A stretch of 55,811 nucleotides of DNA. Source: Nitrospirota bacterium (GTDB lineage Bacteria > Nitrospirota > Thermodesulfovibrionia > UBA6902). Where the stretch lies: assembly GCA_016222905.1 (NCBI GenBank), contig JACRPZ010000012.1:1-55811 (forward strand), in the 5' to 3' direction. The notes beneath the pieces were generated by a model. That model was not told the DNA's origin and made no database searches. It worked only from the letters and a program-made list of their open reading frames with translations. A program made the translations under genes and the position numbers. This document shows positions 17,988-27,964 of the stretch, in pieces. Each line of letters begins with the position of its first letter. Position 1 is the first letter of the stretch.

Positions 17988-19169
17988 TTACTGCATAGTA
18001 CCAAAGATATCGTCAAGCACATCTATAAGAGAATCTATCTCTTTTGCAGCGACTATCAGCGGCGGCATGAAACGGAGCACATTGCCGCATGTGCAGTTTA
18101 TGAGGAAGCCCCTCTCGGCGCACATATCTACTATTGAAGCGCAGTTCTTTGTTATCTCCATGCCTATGAGCAGGCCTGAACCCCTTATTTCTACAATTAA
18201 TGATGGAAAGTCCTCTTTCAGCTTGCCGAGGCCTGCCATTAGATAATCTCCCATGCGCCGGCAGTTATCCATTATAAAGCCATCTTCAAGCAGAGCCTCA
18301 ACTGTCGCAACTGCCGCGGTAGTGGCAAGGGGGTTGCCGCCGAAAGTTGAGCCGTGAGCGCCTTGCTGAAATGATGCTGCCACCTTATCTTTCGCAAGCA
18401 TTGCGCCTATAGCTACGCCGCCACCGAGTCCTTTGGCAAGACAGATGATATCCGGCTCTATGTCAAAATGTTCATAAGCAAAGAGTTTACCGGTCCTTCC
18501 CATGCCGGTCTGTACTTCGTCTAGAATGAGAAGGAGACCGCGCTCATCGCAGAGCTGCCTGACTTGCTTTAGATAGTTTTTCTCAGGCACTTTCACCCCG
18601 CCTTCGCCCTGAATCGGCTCAAGCATTACAGCGCAGGTATGTTTTGTTACAGCATTTTTGAGGGCGTCAATATCATTGAACGGGACATGTTTAAAACCCG
18701 GCAGCATGGGCTCAAAGCCTTTATGCAATTTCTCCTGTCCTGTGGCGCTTAAGGCGGCAAAAGTCCTGCCGTGAAAAGAGCCTTCAGCAGTTATGATCTC
18801 ATACCTGTCGGGTGTTGTATGGTCTTTGGCATATTTCCTTGCAAGTTTGATAGCCGCCTCAACCGCCTCTGTCCCTGAATTGCAGAAGAACGCCTTGTCA
18901 GCGCAAGAGTTTTCAACTAACAGTTTTGCAAGTTTTATCTGAGGTTCAATGTAAAAAAGATTCGAGACATGCAGGAGCCTCTGCGCCTGCTTCTGAAGAG
19001 CTATCACAACCTTTGGATGGCAGTGGCCGAGACAATTTACCGCTACACCGCCGACAAAGTCGAGGTACTCCTTTCCGTCCGCATCCCAAACCTTCATCCC
19101 TCTTCCTTTCCTCAGAACGATATGGGAGCGTTTGTAAGTATTCATTAAATATTTGTTTGCTTCCGTCAT
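17988..19169 (-). CDS. argD: Acetylornithine aminotransferase
   Basis: This 393-residue class III PLP aminotransferase converts N-acetylglutamate semialdehyde to N-acetylornithine. Visible features are VGGVAVNCLGHCHP near the N-terminus, the cofactor-phosphate segment FFCNSGTEAVEAA, LDEVQTGMGRTG, and the Schiff-base lysine in CLAKGLGGG. I prefer the ATG at 19169 because GGAG lies nine bases upstream and the product then matches the usual ~395 residues. A longer in-frame ATG at 19199 lacks support. It is first in an argD-argF-gpmI operon and divergent from mnmA. Confidence 0.93.
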   Translation of the reverse strand: MTEANKYLMNTYKRSHIVLRKGRGMKVWDADGKEYLDFVGGVAVNCLGHCHPKVVIALQKQAQRLLHVSNLFYIEPQIKLAKLLVENSCADKAFFCNSGTEAVEAAIKLARKYAKDHTTPDRYEIITAEGSFHGRTFAALSATGQEKLHKGFEPMLPGFKHVPFNDIDALKNAVTKHTCAVMLEPIQGEGGVKVPEKNYLKQVRQLCDERGLLLILDEVQTGMGRTGKLFAYEHFDIEPDIICLAKGLGGGVAIGAMLAKDKVAASFQQGAHGSTFGGNPLATTAAVATVEALLEDGFIMDNCRRMGDYLMAGLGKLKEDFPSLIVEIRGSGLLIGMEITKNCASIVDMCAERGFLINCTCGNVLRFMPPLIVAAKEIDSLIDVLDDIFGTMQ

Positions 19170-19298
19170 GGTCTTTTTCTCCACATGAAAATATAACACA
19201 AATACATACAGTTACTAAAGAGGAGAGTCTCATCTTCTGTCGTTGAGCCGTCAGAGATGTGTTATCATTACTTAAAGAATGCTGCGGGAGGTAATAAT

Positions 19299-20357
19299 TT
19301 GAAGGCAGTTGTTGCAATGAGCGGCGGGGTTGATTCGTCTGTTGCCGCGTATATGCTTAAGAAAGACGGGTATGAAGTCATAGGCCTCAGCTTTGAATTG
19401 TGGGACAAAAGGGACGCAAAAAAGCTCAGCACATGCTGTTCTCTTGAAACAGTGGAGATTGCAAAATCTGCAGCGGTTACTCTCGGCATCGAACATTACA
19501 CGGTTGATGTTCGGGATGCATTTTACAGGTATGTGATTGAGGACTTCTGTGATTCCTATATCGCAGGCGCGACACCGAATCCGTGCATTTTATGCAATAA
19601 ACATATTAAATTTGATTTTCTTCTTCGGAAGGCTGAAGCGATCGGTGCGGATGTTATAGCAACAGGCCATTATGCTCGTGTAATAACTTCGGACAATAGC
19701 CGAACGCTGCTTAAGAAAGGGGTTGATAGCAGAAAAGATCAGTCTTATGTCCTGTATGTAATGACTCAGGCACAGCTTTTGAAAACGGTATTCCCTCTGG
19801 GTAATATGAGAAAGGAAGAGACAAGGGCTCTGGCAAAGGAGGTTGGACTGGAGAGCGCATTAAGGCCTGAGAGCCAGGAGATATGTTTTGTCGGCGATGG
19901 AAATTACACGGATTTTGTCAGGGATTTTGCGCCTGAAGCTCTTAAGCCCGGACCTGTTATTGACATTGAAGGGAAGGTTGTAGGGACACATAAAGGCATT
20001 GCATTTTACACAATAGGACAGAGGAAAAGAATCGGGGTATCTTCCTTGAAACCTCTTTATGTTGCTCATATTGACAGAGTGAAAAATATCATCACTGTAG
20101 GCTCACGGGAAGATGCCATGAGAAAGAGTTTGAGAGTAAAGGAGTTAAATTGGATATCGGTTGAAACCCTGTCAGAAGCAGTAAGGGCAGGGGTGAAGAT
20201 ACGCTCCACAATGAAAGAGGAACCCGCAACCATTACTCCCGAAGGAGATAAAACCGTTATTGTAGAGTTTGATGAGCCGCAGTGGGCGCCTGCATCAGGA
20301 CAGAGCGCGGTCTTTTACAACGGTGAGCTGGTTGTCGGCGGCGGAGTAATTGAATAG
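19299..20357 (+). CDS. mnmA: tRNA-specific 2-thiouridylase
   Basis: This 352-residue enzyme adenylates and thiolates U34 of the Glu, Gln and Lys tRNAs. The PP-loop SGGVDSS begins at residue 8. The two catalytic cysteines are in TPNPCILCN and SQEICFVGD. The central GHYAR and KDQSYVLY segments are typical. The start is a TTG at 19299, placed seven bases after GGGAGG. An in-frame ATG at 19257 would add 14 residues and swallow that site. The gene is divergent from argD and convergent with the signalling operon. Confidence 0.93.
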   Translation: MKAVVAMSGGVDSSVAAYMLKKDGYEVIGLSFELWDKRDAKKLSTCCSLETVEIAKSAAVTLGIEHYTVDVRDAFYRYVIEDFCDSYIAGATPNPCILCNKHIKFDFLLRKAEAIGADVIATGHYARVITSDNSRTLLKKGVDSRKDQSYVLYVMTQAQLLKTVFPLGNMRKEETRALAKEVGLESALRPESQEICFVGDGNYTDFVRDFAPEALKPGPVIDIEGKVVGTHKGIAFYTIGQRKRIGVSSLKPLYVAHIDRVKNIITVGSREDAMRKSLRVKELNWISVETLSEAVRAGVKIRSTMKEEPATITPEGDKTVIVEFDEPQWAPASGQSAVFYNGELVVGGGVIE

Positions 20358-20413
20358 CAAAATTTAAACTTAGGAATTCCGCAGCGCTAAGGTCTGATTA
20401 ATAGATAGCAGAC

Positions 20414-21607
20414 TTATTCGCTTATTTCCACTCTGTTTTTGCCTTTTATCTTTGCCCTGTACAGGGCATCATCCGCTCTTTTTATAAACGAATCCTCGGT
20501 ATCGTCTTTTCTGAACTCTGTAACGCCGAGACTCAATGTTACATTCCCGGCATCTTCAAATTTGTGGGCTGCTATAATTTCCCTTATCCTTTCCGCAAGG
20601 GCGGATGCTTTCTCAAGTTCGGCCCCAACAGCTATAATCATAAATTCCTCGCCGCCCCATCTGATAAGGTACTCTATCTTTCGCATGTTTTCTCTGACAA
20701 TATCCGCTATAGCCCTTAAAGCTTTGTCTCCGGCAAGATGGCCGTATGTGTCGTTAAGTTTTTTAAAGTCGTCTATATCAAACATTATCATGGAGAGAGG
20801 CTGATTGTATCTTCTGGCCCGTTCTTTTTCCCTCCCTATTATCTCTTCAAATTTCAGCCTGTTGTATGCCTGTGTCAGCCTATCCGTGGTTGCAAGCTTC
20901 TTAAGCTCATCTTCCATCTCTTTCCGTTTCAGGATATTATGGGCTACCCTGACAATCGCGACATCTATGCCGCCTTCATTTTTGAGAACCGACATTGTCA
21001 GGATTACCGGAAATAGAGCACCGTCTTTTCTCTTATGAGTGATCTCGCCTTCTTTATCAATGCCCCCAAGGATAGTTCCTTTCTTTCCGATTATCTCCTC
21101 TTCCGTGTACCCGTATGTATCGCAGAAGGCATCATTAACGAAGCCTATTGTTTCGTTAGTGTCGGTTATAAAGACACTATCCTTAACATTCTTTATCGCA
21201 AGCGACAGCATCTTTAATTCCTTGGCCGCATTGCTGCGTTCGATCGTTTTCTCCACGGCAAAAGGCAGGACTTTCAGGTGGTTGCTCTCAACATCCTTCA
21301 CCAGATAATCGAAGGCGCCGGCCTTCATCACCTTCACAGCCAGCTCTTCATTGCCAGTCCCTGTTACCACAATACTCGGAGTATCTTTTACATGTGCGAG
21401 GACATCGAATGCTGAACCGTCTCCTATTGAGAAGTCCGTAATAATGGCGTCAAATTTTTCGGTCTCAAGAATCTTGCATGCTTCAGACACGGAATTCACA
21501 ACCGTATAGTCATACGGAAAGTTCCCGTCTTTGGCAAACCGTTTGAATGCCATGCGGTCAACCACATCATCTTCAATTAATAAGACCTTGTACTTCTTGT
21601 TCTTCAT
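20414..21607 (-). CDS. Response regulator with REC, PAS and GGDEF domains (diguanylate cyclase)
   Basis: This 397-residue cytoplasmic protein probably makes cyclic di-GMP in response to phosphorylation. The REC domain (7-120) has acidic residues E12, D13 and D14 and phosphoacceptor D58, with a conserved lysine in YLVKD. A PAS domain spans about 132-230. The GGDEF domain spans about 235-395, with an intact active loop GGEEF at 318-322 and DIDDFKKLNDTYGH before it. The product-inhibition site expected just before the loop (RxxD) reads RKIE, so feedback inhibition may be weak or absent. It is the last gene of a three-gene operon, four bases after the single-domain regulator. Confidence 0.88.
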   Translation of the reverse strand: MKNKKYKVLLIEDDVVDRMAFKRFAKDGNFPYDYTVVNSVSEACKILETEKFDAIITDFSIGDGSAFDVLAHVKDTPSIVVTGTGNEELAVKVMKAGAFDYLVKDVESNHLKVLPFAVEKTIERSNAAKELKMLSLAIKNVKDSVFITDTNETIGFVNDAFCDTYGYTEEEIIGKKGTILGGIDKEGEITHKRKDGALFPVILTMSVLKNEGGIDVAIVRVAHNILKRKEMEDELKKLATTDRLTQAYNRLKFEEIIGREKERARRYNQPLSMIMFDIDDFKKLNDTYGHLAGDKALRAIADIVRENMRKIEYLIRWGGEEFMIIAVGAELEKASALAERIREIIAAHKFEDAGNVTLSLGVTEFRKDDTEDSFIKRADDALYRAKIKGKNRVEISE

Positions 21608-21611
21608 CAGT

Positions 21612-22031
21612 TTAATCCAGTTCTGTCAGCTCGCTGAGTGTCCAGTACAAATTGATGGTTCTGATAATCTCAACAAACTTTATGTAATCAACAGGCTTTA
21701 TCATGTATCCGGCTACGCCGAGATTGAAACTCTCCACCTTGTCTTCCTCTTCTTTTGAGGTCGTAAGGACAACAATAGGGATTCTCTTCAATAAATCGTC
21801 ATTCTTTATGACCCGTAAAAATTCAATGCCGTTCATTCTCGGCATATTCAGGTCAAGAAGGATTACGCCGGGCTTCTCGGTCTTTCCATCCTTTAACAGT
21901 GCAAGCGCCTCCTCTCCATTCCCTGCGGTGTAAACAGGATTGGTAACATTAATATCCTTAAGCGCTCGTTTAGTCGTCATTACGTCAACACGATCATCAT
22001 CAACAAGCAAAATTGGTTTTCTGTGAGTCAT
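21612..22031 (-). CDS. Single-domain response regulator (Rcp1-like)
   Basis: This 139-residue protein is a stand-alone REC domain. Acidic residues D11-D13, phosphoacceptor D60 (in LLDLNMPRMNG), the TT of VVLTTSKEEED and lysine in MIKPVD are all present. The insert around KVESFNLGVAGYMIKPVDY is typical of the Rcp1 subgroup that partners with PAS/phytochrome-like kinases. It lies between the kinase and the diguanylate cyclase, so it probably receives phosphate from the kinase and acts by protein contact, since no output domain exists. Confidence 0.9.
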   Translation of the reverse strand: MTHRKPILLVDDDRVDVMTTKRALKDINVTNPVYTAGNGEEALALLKDGKTEKPGVILLDLNMPRMNGIEFLRVIKNDDLLKRIPIVVLTTSKEEEDKVESFNLGVAGYMIKPVDYIKFVEIIRTINLYWTLSELTELD

Positions 22032-22083
22032 TCTATTCCTCCCTCGCCTTTTCAGGCTGTTATTATATTATAAACCGCATATA

Positions 22084-23322
22084 TCATATCGATTTAATTC
22101 GAGAATTTTTTTGCTTAACCTCACCATTCTGATATTTTGGGAGCGTGAAGAAGAAGGTTGTCCCGTAGCCTGTCTTTGATTCCAGCCATATCTTCCCGCC
22201 GTACATATCAATTATTTTTTTAACGATTGTAAGCCCTACGCCGGTGCTTTCCGATTCATCAATGGGTTTCAATGTCTGGAATAACTGGAAGATCTTCTGG
22301 AAATACCTATCCTCAATTCCGGGACCGTTATCGCTGACACTGAACCTCCAGTATCCGTTATCATCAACACATCCTACCTTAATCTTTCCCTGATGCTTGT
22401 CCATATATTTGATTGCGTTACTAATAAGGTTCTGAAATATTTGCCTGATCCGCGTTCTCTCCGACAAAATAACCGGAAGCTTATTATCAACGCTGATCTG
22501 AATATTTTCGGGCGGGGCAAGCATATCTATAACCTCATTTAAAAGCTCGTTCAGATCAATCTCTACCTTCTCTTCATGTATGCGTCCGATCCTTGAGTAC
22601 TGCAAAATGCCGTCTATAAGAGCATGCATACGTTTGACCCTTAAAGCTATCAGGCCCATCTGCTCTTTCCCGTCTTCATCAAACCTATCAGCGTAATCAG
22701 CAGTTATCCAGTTTGCGAGGGAGCCTATTGATCGGAGCGGGGCTTTCAGGTCATGCGAGACTATATATGCAAAATCCTTTAATTCATGATTAACATTCTC
22801 TATCTCGCTGAGGAGCTGCTGCTGTCTCCTTTCTGCCAGCTTTCGGTCGGTGACGTCTCTCGTATACTCGATTACGTGTGTTGCCACACCTTTTTTATTA
22901 ATGATGGGATAAGTGTAGATCTCCTCCCATGCTTCTGTTCCGTCAGCACGGCTCAAATGCTTCTCCTTTACGCACGGGTCCGAGGACATAAAAGTTTTTT
23001 CAACTATGCAGTCACTGCACACCTTATCCCTTTTATACAGTATCTCGTAACATTTTTTGCCGATGAGACCATTCACGCTCTTCTTTTTTCTCTGGGCATA
23101 TTCCTTGTTCGTCCTCGCAATAGTATAATCGCGGTCAATAATGCAGAACGGGTCAAGTATGCTGTCAAAGATCCTGCTGAGAAAGCTCTGTGATTCTGCC
23201 TGTCCTTTATTTCCCAGCCTGTGTTTTGCTGCCGAGGACTCATAATCCGCGAGTTTCTTCTTGGCATCAGCCAGCTCTCTAACGAGCTCTTTTTTTGTCT
23301 TATCATGACTCTTATTTTTCAT
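22084..23322 (-). CDS. PAS-domain sensor histidine kinase
   Basis: This 412-residue kinase has no membrane segment, so it should be cytoplasmic. An N-terminal coiled coil (about 5-35) is followed by a PAS domain (45-160) and then HisKA with the H-box VSHDLKAPLRS (His190). HATPase_c follows, with NLISNAIKYM, SDNGPGIEDRYF and GVGLTIVKKI. The PAS domain holds four cysteines in 27 residues (91, 102, 105, 117, including CSDC), which suggests redox or metal-cofactor sensing. HPK of the bacteriophytochrome/Cph1-like type normally pairs with Rcp1-like regulators, which fits the next gene. Confidence 0.88.
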   Translation of the reverse strand: MKNKSHDKTKKELVRELADAKKKLADYESSAAKHRLGNKGQAESQSFLSRIFDSILDPFCIIDRDYTIARTNKEYAQRKKKSVNGLIGKKCYEILYKRDKVCSDCIVEKTFMSSDPCVKEKHLSRADGTEAWEEIYTYPIINKKGVATHVIEYTRDVTDRKLAERRQQQLLSEIENVNHELKDFAYIVSHDLKAPLRSIGSLANWITADYADRFDEDGKEQMGLIALRVKRMHALIDGILQYSRIGRIHEEKVEIDLNELLNEVIDMLAPPENIQISVDNKLPVILSERTRIRQIFQNLISNAIKYMDKHQGKIKVGCVDDNGYWRFSVSDNGPGIEDRYFQKIFQLFQTLKPIDESESTGVGLTIVKKIIDMYGGKIWLESKTGYGTTFFFTLPKYQNGEVKQKNSRIKSI

Positions 23323-23622
23323 TTCATTCTACAATTCGCTACAAATTCCGGTTATCCAGCGCTATTTAGTATAAATGTACTTGTATCTGTGCTGTCAAGA
23401 AGATTCATAGACAGGCAGAGATTGAATCATCTGCATAACTTGCTGTTTAACGGCTGCCATTTAAACCACCTCTTTAATGTTCTTGGAGTAATTATAAAAC
23501 AATCCATCAAAAATCGGGTATAACGAAAAGAAGCCTGTGGGAAAGAGCGATTTTGAAGCGGATGTTTATGGTAAAATAATAACTTCTTAAATTCGGCAGG
23601 TTGATAGAATCGGAGGCAGCGG
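23323..23622. other. Intergenic region between the signalling operon and leuS
   Basis: This 300-base divergent region contains the likely kinase promoter (23368-23398) and the leuS ribosome binding site (CGGAGG, 23611-23616). No gene or RNA is recognised. Confidence 0.5.
23368..23398 (-). promoter_or_regulatory. Sigma-70-type promoter for the kinase operon
   Basis: On the minus strand a consensus TTGACA (23398-23393) is followed after 19 bases by TATACT (23373-23368). The spacing is one or two bases longer than ideal. It lies 46 bases upstream of the kinase ATG. Confidence 0.45.
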
Positions 23623-26049
23623 TTGGAAGAGAAGTACAGCTCGAAAAAAGCAGAGAAAAAATGGCAGGAATTCTGGGAATCCGAAGGGCTCTTCAGGGCG
23701 TCAGAGAATGCTGAAGCGCCTAAATTCTACTGTCTTGAGATGTTCCCTTACCCTTCCGGCAGGATCCATATGGGGCACGTAAGAAACTACGTGATAGGCG
23801 ATGTCATAGCGAGGTATAAAAGAATGCGCGGCTTTAATGTCCTGCATCCTATGGGATGGGACGCATTCGGTCTGCCTGCTGAAAATGCCGCGATAAAGCA
23901 CGGTCTGCACCCTTCAAAGTGGACTCATGAGAATATTGATTATATGAGGGGGCAGTTGAAGAAGCTCGGCCTTGGTTATGACTGGCAGAGAGAGGTGGCG
24001 ACTTGCGAGCCTGATTACTATAAGTGGAACCAGTGGTTCTTTCTCAAAATGCTTGAGAGAGGGCTTGCGTACAAGAAGATGTCGTCGGTCAACTGGTGTC
24101 CTTCCTGCGAGACTGTGCTTGCGAATGAGCAGGTGCTGGACGGGCTCTGCTGGCGATGCGACAGCACTGTTGCGCCAAAAGAGCTTGAGCAGTGGTTTTT
24201 CAAGATAACCGATTATGCGGAGGAGCTTCTCAGCGGCCTCGACAGTCTGAATAACTGGCCTGAAAGGGTTGTCGCAATGCAGCGCAACTGGATTGGAAGG
24301 AGCGAAGGGGTTGAGGTTGATTTCCACGTTCATAATTCAGACCATAAGATCAGGATATTTACTACAAGGCAGGATACGCTTTACGGCGCAACATTCGTAA
24401 GTATAGCCAAACAACATCCGATTGTATCCGGGTTAATAAGGGACAATAAGATAATAAAAGAGATAGAATCTCTCTCTGATGACCCACTGAAGAAGGAAGG
24501 AGTCTTTACAGGTTTGTATGCCGTAAATCCACTGACAGGAGATAGACTTCCTGTATGGGCGGCAAATTTTGTACTTATGGAGTACGGCACCGGGGCGGTT
24601 ATGGCTGTTCCAGCCCATGACCAGAGGGACTTTGAATTTGCCAAAAAATATGATATCTCTATAAAAATAGTTGTAGCGCCGGAGAATAAAGAAGATGGAC
24701 CCATTTCACAGGCCTTTGAAGACGACGGCATTCTCGTAAACTCCGCTCAATTCTCCGGCCTTCCAAGCTCGGAGGCAAGGAAGAAGATTGCAGATTATAT
24801 CGAACAAAACGGTTTTGGAAAGAAGGTTGTGAATTACAAACTGAGGGATTGGGGCATATCACGTCAGAGATACTGGGGAACGCCGATACCGGTCATATAC
24901 TGTAATACATGCGGAGTCGTGCCTGTGCCAGAGAATGAACTTCCTGTTTTACTCCCTGAAGATCTCATGGTTACAGGCAAGGGCACATCCCCTTTGGCCG
25001 GAGCAGAGAGTTTTGTTAAAACAACATGTCCTGTTTGCAAAGGCATTGCAAGGAGGGAGACTGACACTATGGATACCTTTGTTGATTCGTCATGGTATTT
25101 CATAAGATATTGCTCTCCCAAAGCAGGCGATAAACCCGTTGACTCAAAGGCTGTTGACTACTGGATGTCTGTTGACCAGTATATAGGCGGCATTGAGCAC
25201 GCTGTTTTGCACCTGCTCTATTCGAGGTTCTTCACAAAGGTTATCAGAGACCTGGGCTTAATTAAGGTGAATGAGCCTTTTGAGAGGCTGCTGACTCAGG
25301 GGATGGTTATAAAAGACGGCGCAAAAATGTCCAAATCAAAAGGCAATGTGGTGGACCCCGATTCTATGCTGGATAAATACGGAGCTGACACATTAAGGCT
25401 CTTCTGTCTCTTTGCCGCGCCTCCTGAGAAGGACCTTGAATGGTCTGACAAGGGAGTTGAGGGCGCATATCGTTTTCTAAACAGGGCCTGGGGACTGCTC
25501 TATAAAAATCGCGATAAGCTTCAAGCAGCAAATAATAGTAATTCGTTGAATTCAGCAGACGTATCAAGTTTGTTAAGAAAGACGCATCAGACAATAAAGA
25601 AGGTCACAAAGAGCATAGAGAGTGATTATCATTTTAATACAGCCATTGCAGCTTTGATGGAACTTGTAAATGAGACCATGACATCTGACCTTTCAACTCC
25701 TGAGCACATTGAGGCGCTGAGGTTCAGCATTAAAAATATGATCCTGCTTCTTGCGCCTTTTGCCCCGCACATAACCGAAGAGATGTGGAGAGAGATTGGC
25801 GAGCAGGGGAGCATATTTAACGAAAAATGGCCTATTTGGGATGAAGAGGCGGCAAAGGAAGAGGAGATAGAGCTTGTTATCCAGATCAACGGCAAGGTAA
25901 AGGGCAAGGCCATGATACCTGCCGGATGTGATGATGAAGCAATTCAGGAGAGGGCTTTCAGTGATTCAAAGATAAGAGAATATATCGGTAATAAAACTCT
26001 TAAAAAAGTTATTATTATTAAAGGCAGGCTTGTTAATATAGTAATCTAA
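23623..26049 (+). CDS. leuS: Leucyl-tRNA synthetase
   Basis: This 808-residue class I synthetase charges tRNA-Leu. The HIGH motif is HMGH at 49-52, and the KMSKS motif is AKMSKSKGN near residue 570. The editing domain lies in between. A zinc-knuckle pair is visible (CPSC, CWRC around 165-190), as is the [17 protein letters not shown] anticodon-domain segment. The length is slightly short of E. coli (860). The start is TTG after CGGAGG. An in-frame upstream ATG is not available. lptE and holA follow in the same direction. Its tRNA-Leu(UAA) substrate is encoded at 49787. Confidence 0.97.
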   Translation: MEEKYSSKKAEKKWQEFWESEGLFRASENAEAPKFYCLEMFPYPSGRIHMGHVRNYVIGDVIARYKRMRGFNVLHPMGWDAFGLPAENAAIKHGLHPSKWTHENIDYMRGQLKKLGLGYDWQREVATCEPDYYKWNQWFFLKMLERGLAYKKMSSVNWCPSCETVLANEQVLDGLCWRCDSTVAPKELEQWFFKITDYAEELLSGLDSLNNWPERVVAMQRNWIGRSEGVEVDFHVHNSDHKIRIFTTRQDTLYGATFVSIAKQHPIVSGLIRDNKIIKEIESLSDDPLKKEGVFTGLYAVNPLTGDRLPVWAANFVLMEYGTGAVMAVPAHDQRDFEFAKKYDISIKIVVAPENKEDGPISQAFEDDGILVNSAQFSGLPSSEARKKIADYIEQNGFGKKVVNYKLRDWGISRQRYWGTPIPVIYCNTCGVVPVPENELPVLLPEDLMVTGKGTSPLAGAESFVKTTCPVCKGIARRETDTMDTFVDSSWYFIRYCSPKAGDKPVDSKAVDYWMSVDQYIGGIEHAVLHLLYSRFFTKVIRDLGLIKVNEPFERLLTQGMVIKDGAKMSKSKGNVVDPDSMLDKYGADTLRLFCLFAAPPEKDLEWSDKGVEGAYRFLNRAWGLLYKNRDKLQAANNSNSLNSADVSSLLRKTHQTIKKVTKSIESDYHFNTAIAALMELVNETMTSDLSTPEHIEALRFSIKNMILLLAPFAPHITEEMWREIGEQGSIFNEKWPIWDEEAAKEEEIELVIQINGKVKGKAMIPAGCDDEAIQERAFSDSKIREYIGNKTLKKVIIIKGRLVNIVI

Positions 26050-26066
26050 GAACTGAGAAATGAGAA

Positions 26067-26630
26067 ATGGGAACTAAAAAATCAGGCATAAAAAACAGAC
26101 CTTATCTTGTCTTTTATTTCTTACTTCTCATTTCTTACTTCTTGGTTTCTTCCTGCGGTTATCATATAGTTGGTTCGAAAAACCTTCCGTTTGACTCTAT
26201 CGCTATCAGACCTGTTCAGAACATGACATATGAACCGACGCTTAGGGAGAAACTGCACAATGCGCTTTCGAGGGAGTTTATAATTCAGGGGATAAATCTG
26301 TCGCCAGCCAGCCGTACTGATACTATGGGAAAAGCTCCCGAGAGCGGCATTGCTATTGAAGCAAGAATAACAACATTCGAGCTGAAAACTATCGCTGCTG
26401 TGGATGAGCAGGTCAAGGAACAGGAGATAATCATGCTTGTTGATGTCACTATTATGGATAAAAATACAGTCAGCGAGCTTAAGGCTGTAAAATCTCCCAT
26501 ACAGATTACTTATCAGGCTACAGGAACTGTAAGCGAGGCAAATGCACAGAAAGAGAGGGCAATAAATAAAGCCTGCGCCGAAATTGCAAAAGAGATAGCA
26601 GATAAAATCACTATGAAGTATGTCAAATAA
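26067..26630 (+). CDS. lptE: LPS-assembly lipoprotein LptE
   Basis: This 187-residue outer-membrane lipoprotein is the plug partner of LptD in lipopolysaccharide insertion. A lipobox VSSC (Cys30) follows one hydrophobic segment. CGYHIVG just after it and the pattern NMTYEPTLREKLHNALSREF are typical of LptE/RlpB. Similarity outside these motifs is low, as usual for the family. The leuS-lptE-holA order is widely conserved. It overlaps holA by 11 bases. Confidence 0.85.
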   Translation: MGTKKSGIKNRPYLVFYFLLLISYFLVSSCGYHIVGSKNLPFDSIAIRPVQNMTYEPTLREKLHNALSREFIIQGINLSPASRTDTMGKAPESGIAIEARITTFELKTIAAVDEQVKEQEIIMLVDVTIMDKNTVSELKAVKSPIQITYQATGTVSEANAQKERAINKACAEIAKEIADKITMKYVK

Positions 26631-27570
26631 AGCTCTCCAAAAGGACTTGGAAAGAGGGCTGCCGGATCCTCTTTATTGTTTCTGGAGCGAGGAAAGCTTC
26701 TTTCTTGAAGAAGCCCTCTCAAAGGCTGTCAAAACCGTTATTGCCGGAAGCCCGGAGGAATTTAATCTGGATATCTTCTATCCGTCCTCAGCCCCGCAGG
26801 AGATTCTTGATGCCCTTATAACTCTCCCATTGATGGCACAGAGAAGGCTGGTTGTTATCAAGGACTATCATCAATTTTCAAAGCCTGCTGTGAATGCGCT
26901 GACGCCGTACTTTGCAAAACCTTACGAAACCGTCTGCCTGCTGATCCTGTCTCAGAAGAAACCGAAGTTCCCCTCTGATTTTAGATGGAAAATATACCCA
27001 TTGAGTATAAGAGAAGCTGAACTCTCTGCATGGCTCAAGATGGTCTCCAAAGAGAAAGGCGTTCAGATGACTGATGATGCGATTGCATCCCTTGTTGAAT
27101 TTTCAGGGCATGATATCGGCTCTCTGCTGATGGAGGTCGAGAAGCTTAAATTAATGGACGGCAAGATCGGCTCTAAAGAGGTCGCGTCTTCTATAAGTAA
27201 TATGAGAGAATATACCGCCTTTGATCTTACAGATGCCATAACCGCAGGACAGAATACCAAGGCGTTCCGTATTTTAAAAGCGGTCCTTTCCGGAAATGCC
27301 TCGCAGCCGACGATCATTCTTGGCGCTTTGAATTGGCACTACAAACAGTTTTATCTTCTGTGGCGCAATAAAGGGAAGAAACCGATAAAGATGAGGGAGA
27401 ATACCTACACAGCGCTCCGTAAGCACCTGACTTCATTAAATGAGGAGAATTTTTGCTATATTTTTCAGTGCCTGCATGAAGCGGATCTGGGAATAAAGTC
27501 TTCCGGCAGGCCTGAAATCGCAATGGAAGCGCTCTTAATTAAACTGCTTAAGCAGGGGAGAGCGTATTGA
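26620..27570 (+). CDS. holA: DNA polymerase III subunit delta
   Basis: This 316-residue clamp-loader delta subunit opens the sliding clamp. The N-terminal PDPLYCFWSEESFFLEEA and the LPLMAQRRLVVIKDY segment match the HolA N-terminal AAA-like domain, and SGHDIGSLLMEVEKL and the helical C-terminal collar region are also visible. Start codon ATG lies inside the lptE 3' end. Its 3' end overlaps the convergent rpsT by 23 bases. Confidence 0.92.
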   Translation: MSNKALQKDLERGLPDPLYCFWSEESFFLEEALSKAVKTVIAGSPEEFNLDIFYPSSAPQEILDALITLPLMAQRRLVVIKDYHQFSKPAVNALTPYFAKPYETVCLLILSQKKPKFPSDFRWKIYPLSIREAELSAWLKMVSKEKGVQMTDDAIASLVEFSGHDIGSLLMEVEKLKLMDGKIGSKEVASSISNMREYTAFDLTDAITAGQNTKAFRILKAVLSGNASQPTIILGALNWHYKQFYLLWRNKGKKPIKMRENTYTALRKHLTSLNEENFCYIFQCLHEADLGIKSSGRPEIAMEALLIKLLKQGRAY

Positions 27571-27832
27571 CAAGCCTTGTAAGGCGGGAAACCTTTCTTG
27601 AAGCGGTCTTTTTATGGATTCTGCCCTTGATCGCCGCCCTGTCAATCGCAACAATGGCGCTTTTTAAAGAAGCCTTCGCGTTTTCAATGTTTTTGCTTGC
27701 AGACTCAGACTCCACTTTTTTAGAGAGTGTCTTTAAGAGTTTTTTGGAACTGCGGTTGATTGCGGCCCTCTTCTCTGCCTGTGTTACCCTTTTAATCGCC
27801 GACTTGTTCCTTTTTATTACTTTCTGTGCCAA
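27548..27832 (-). CDS. rpsT: 30S ribosomal protein S20
   Basis: This 94-residue basic protein binds the 5' domain and helix 44 of 16S rRNA. NKSAIKRVTQAEKRAAINRS is the family signature, and RAAIKGRIHKKTASRKVSRL follows at the C-terminus. The start is TTG at 27832, eight bases after GGAGG. An in-frame GTG at 27841 lies inside the ribosome binding site and is unlikely. It is divergent from murJ. Confidence 0.93.
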   Translation of the reverse strand: MAQKVIKRNKSAIKRVTQAEKRAAINRSSKKLLKTLSKKVESESASKNIENAKASLKSAIVAIDRAAIKGRIHKKTASRKVSRLTRLVNTLSPA

Positions 27833-27964
27833 AAGTCTCACCTCCGGGAAAGAATTTATTAAATTGGTAGCTTGCGCGAAGAATTTTTCAGAATTTTTGT
27901 CTAATTCTGAATAAATATCATTCGCGGCAAAATATTATATTAAACAGTATGAGGAAAGTCAACC

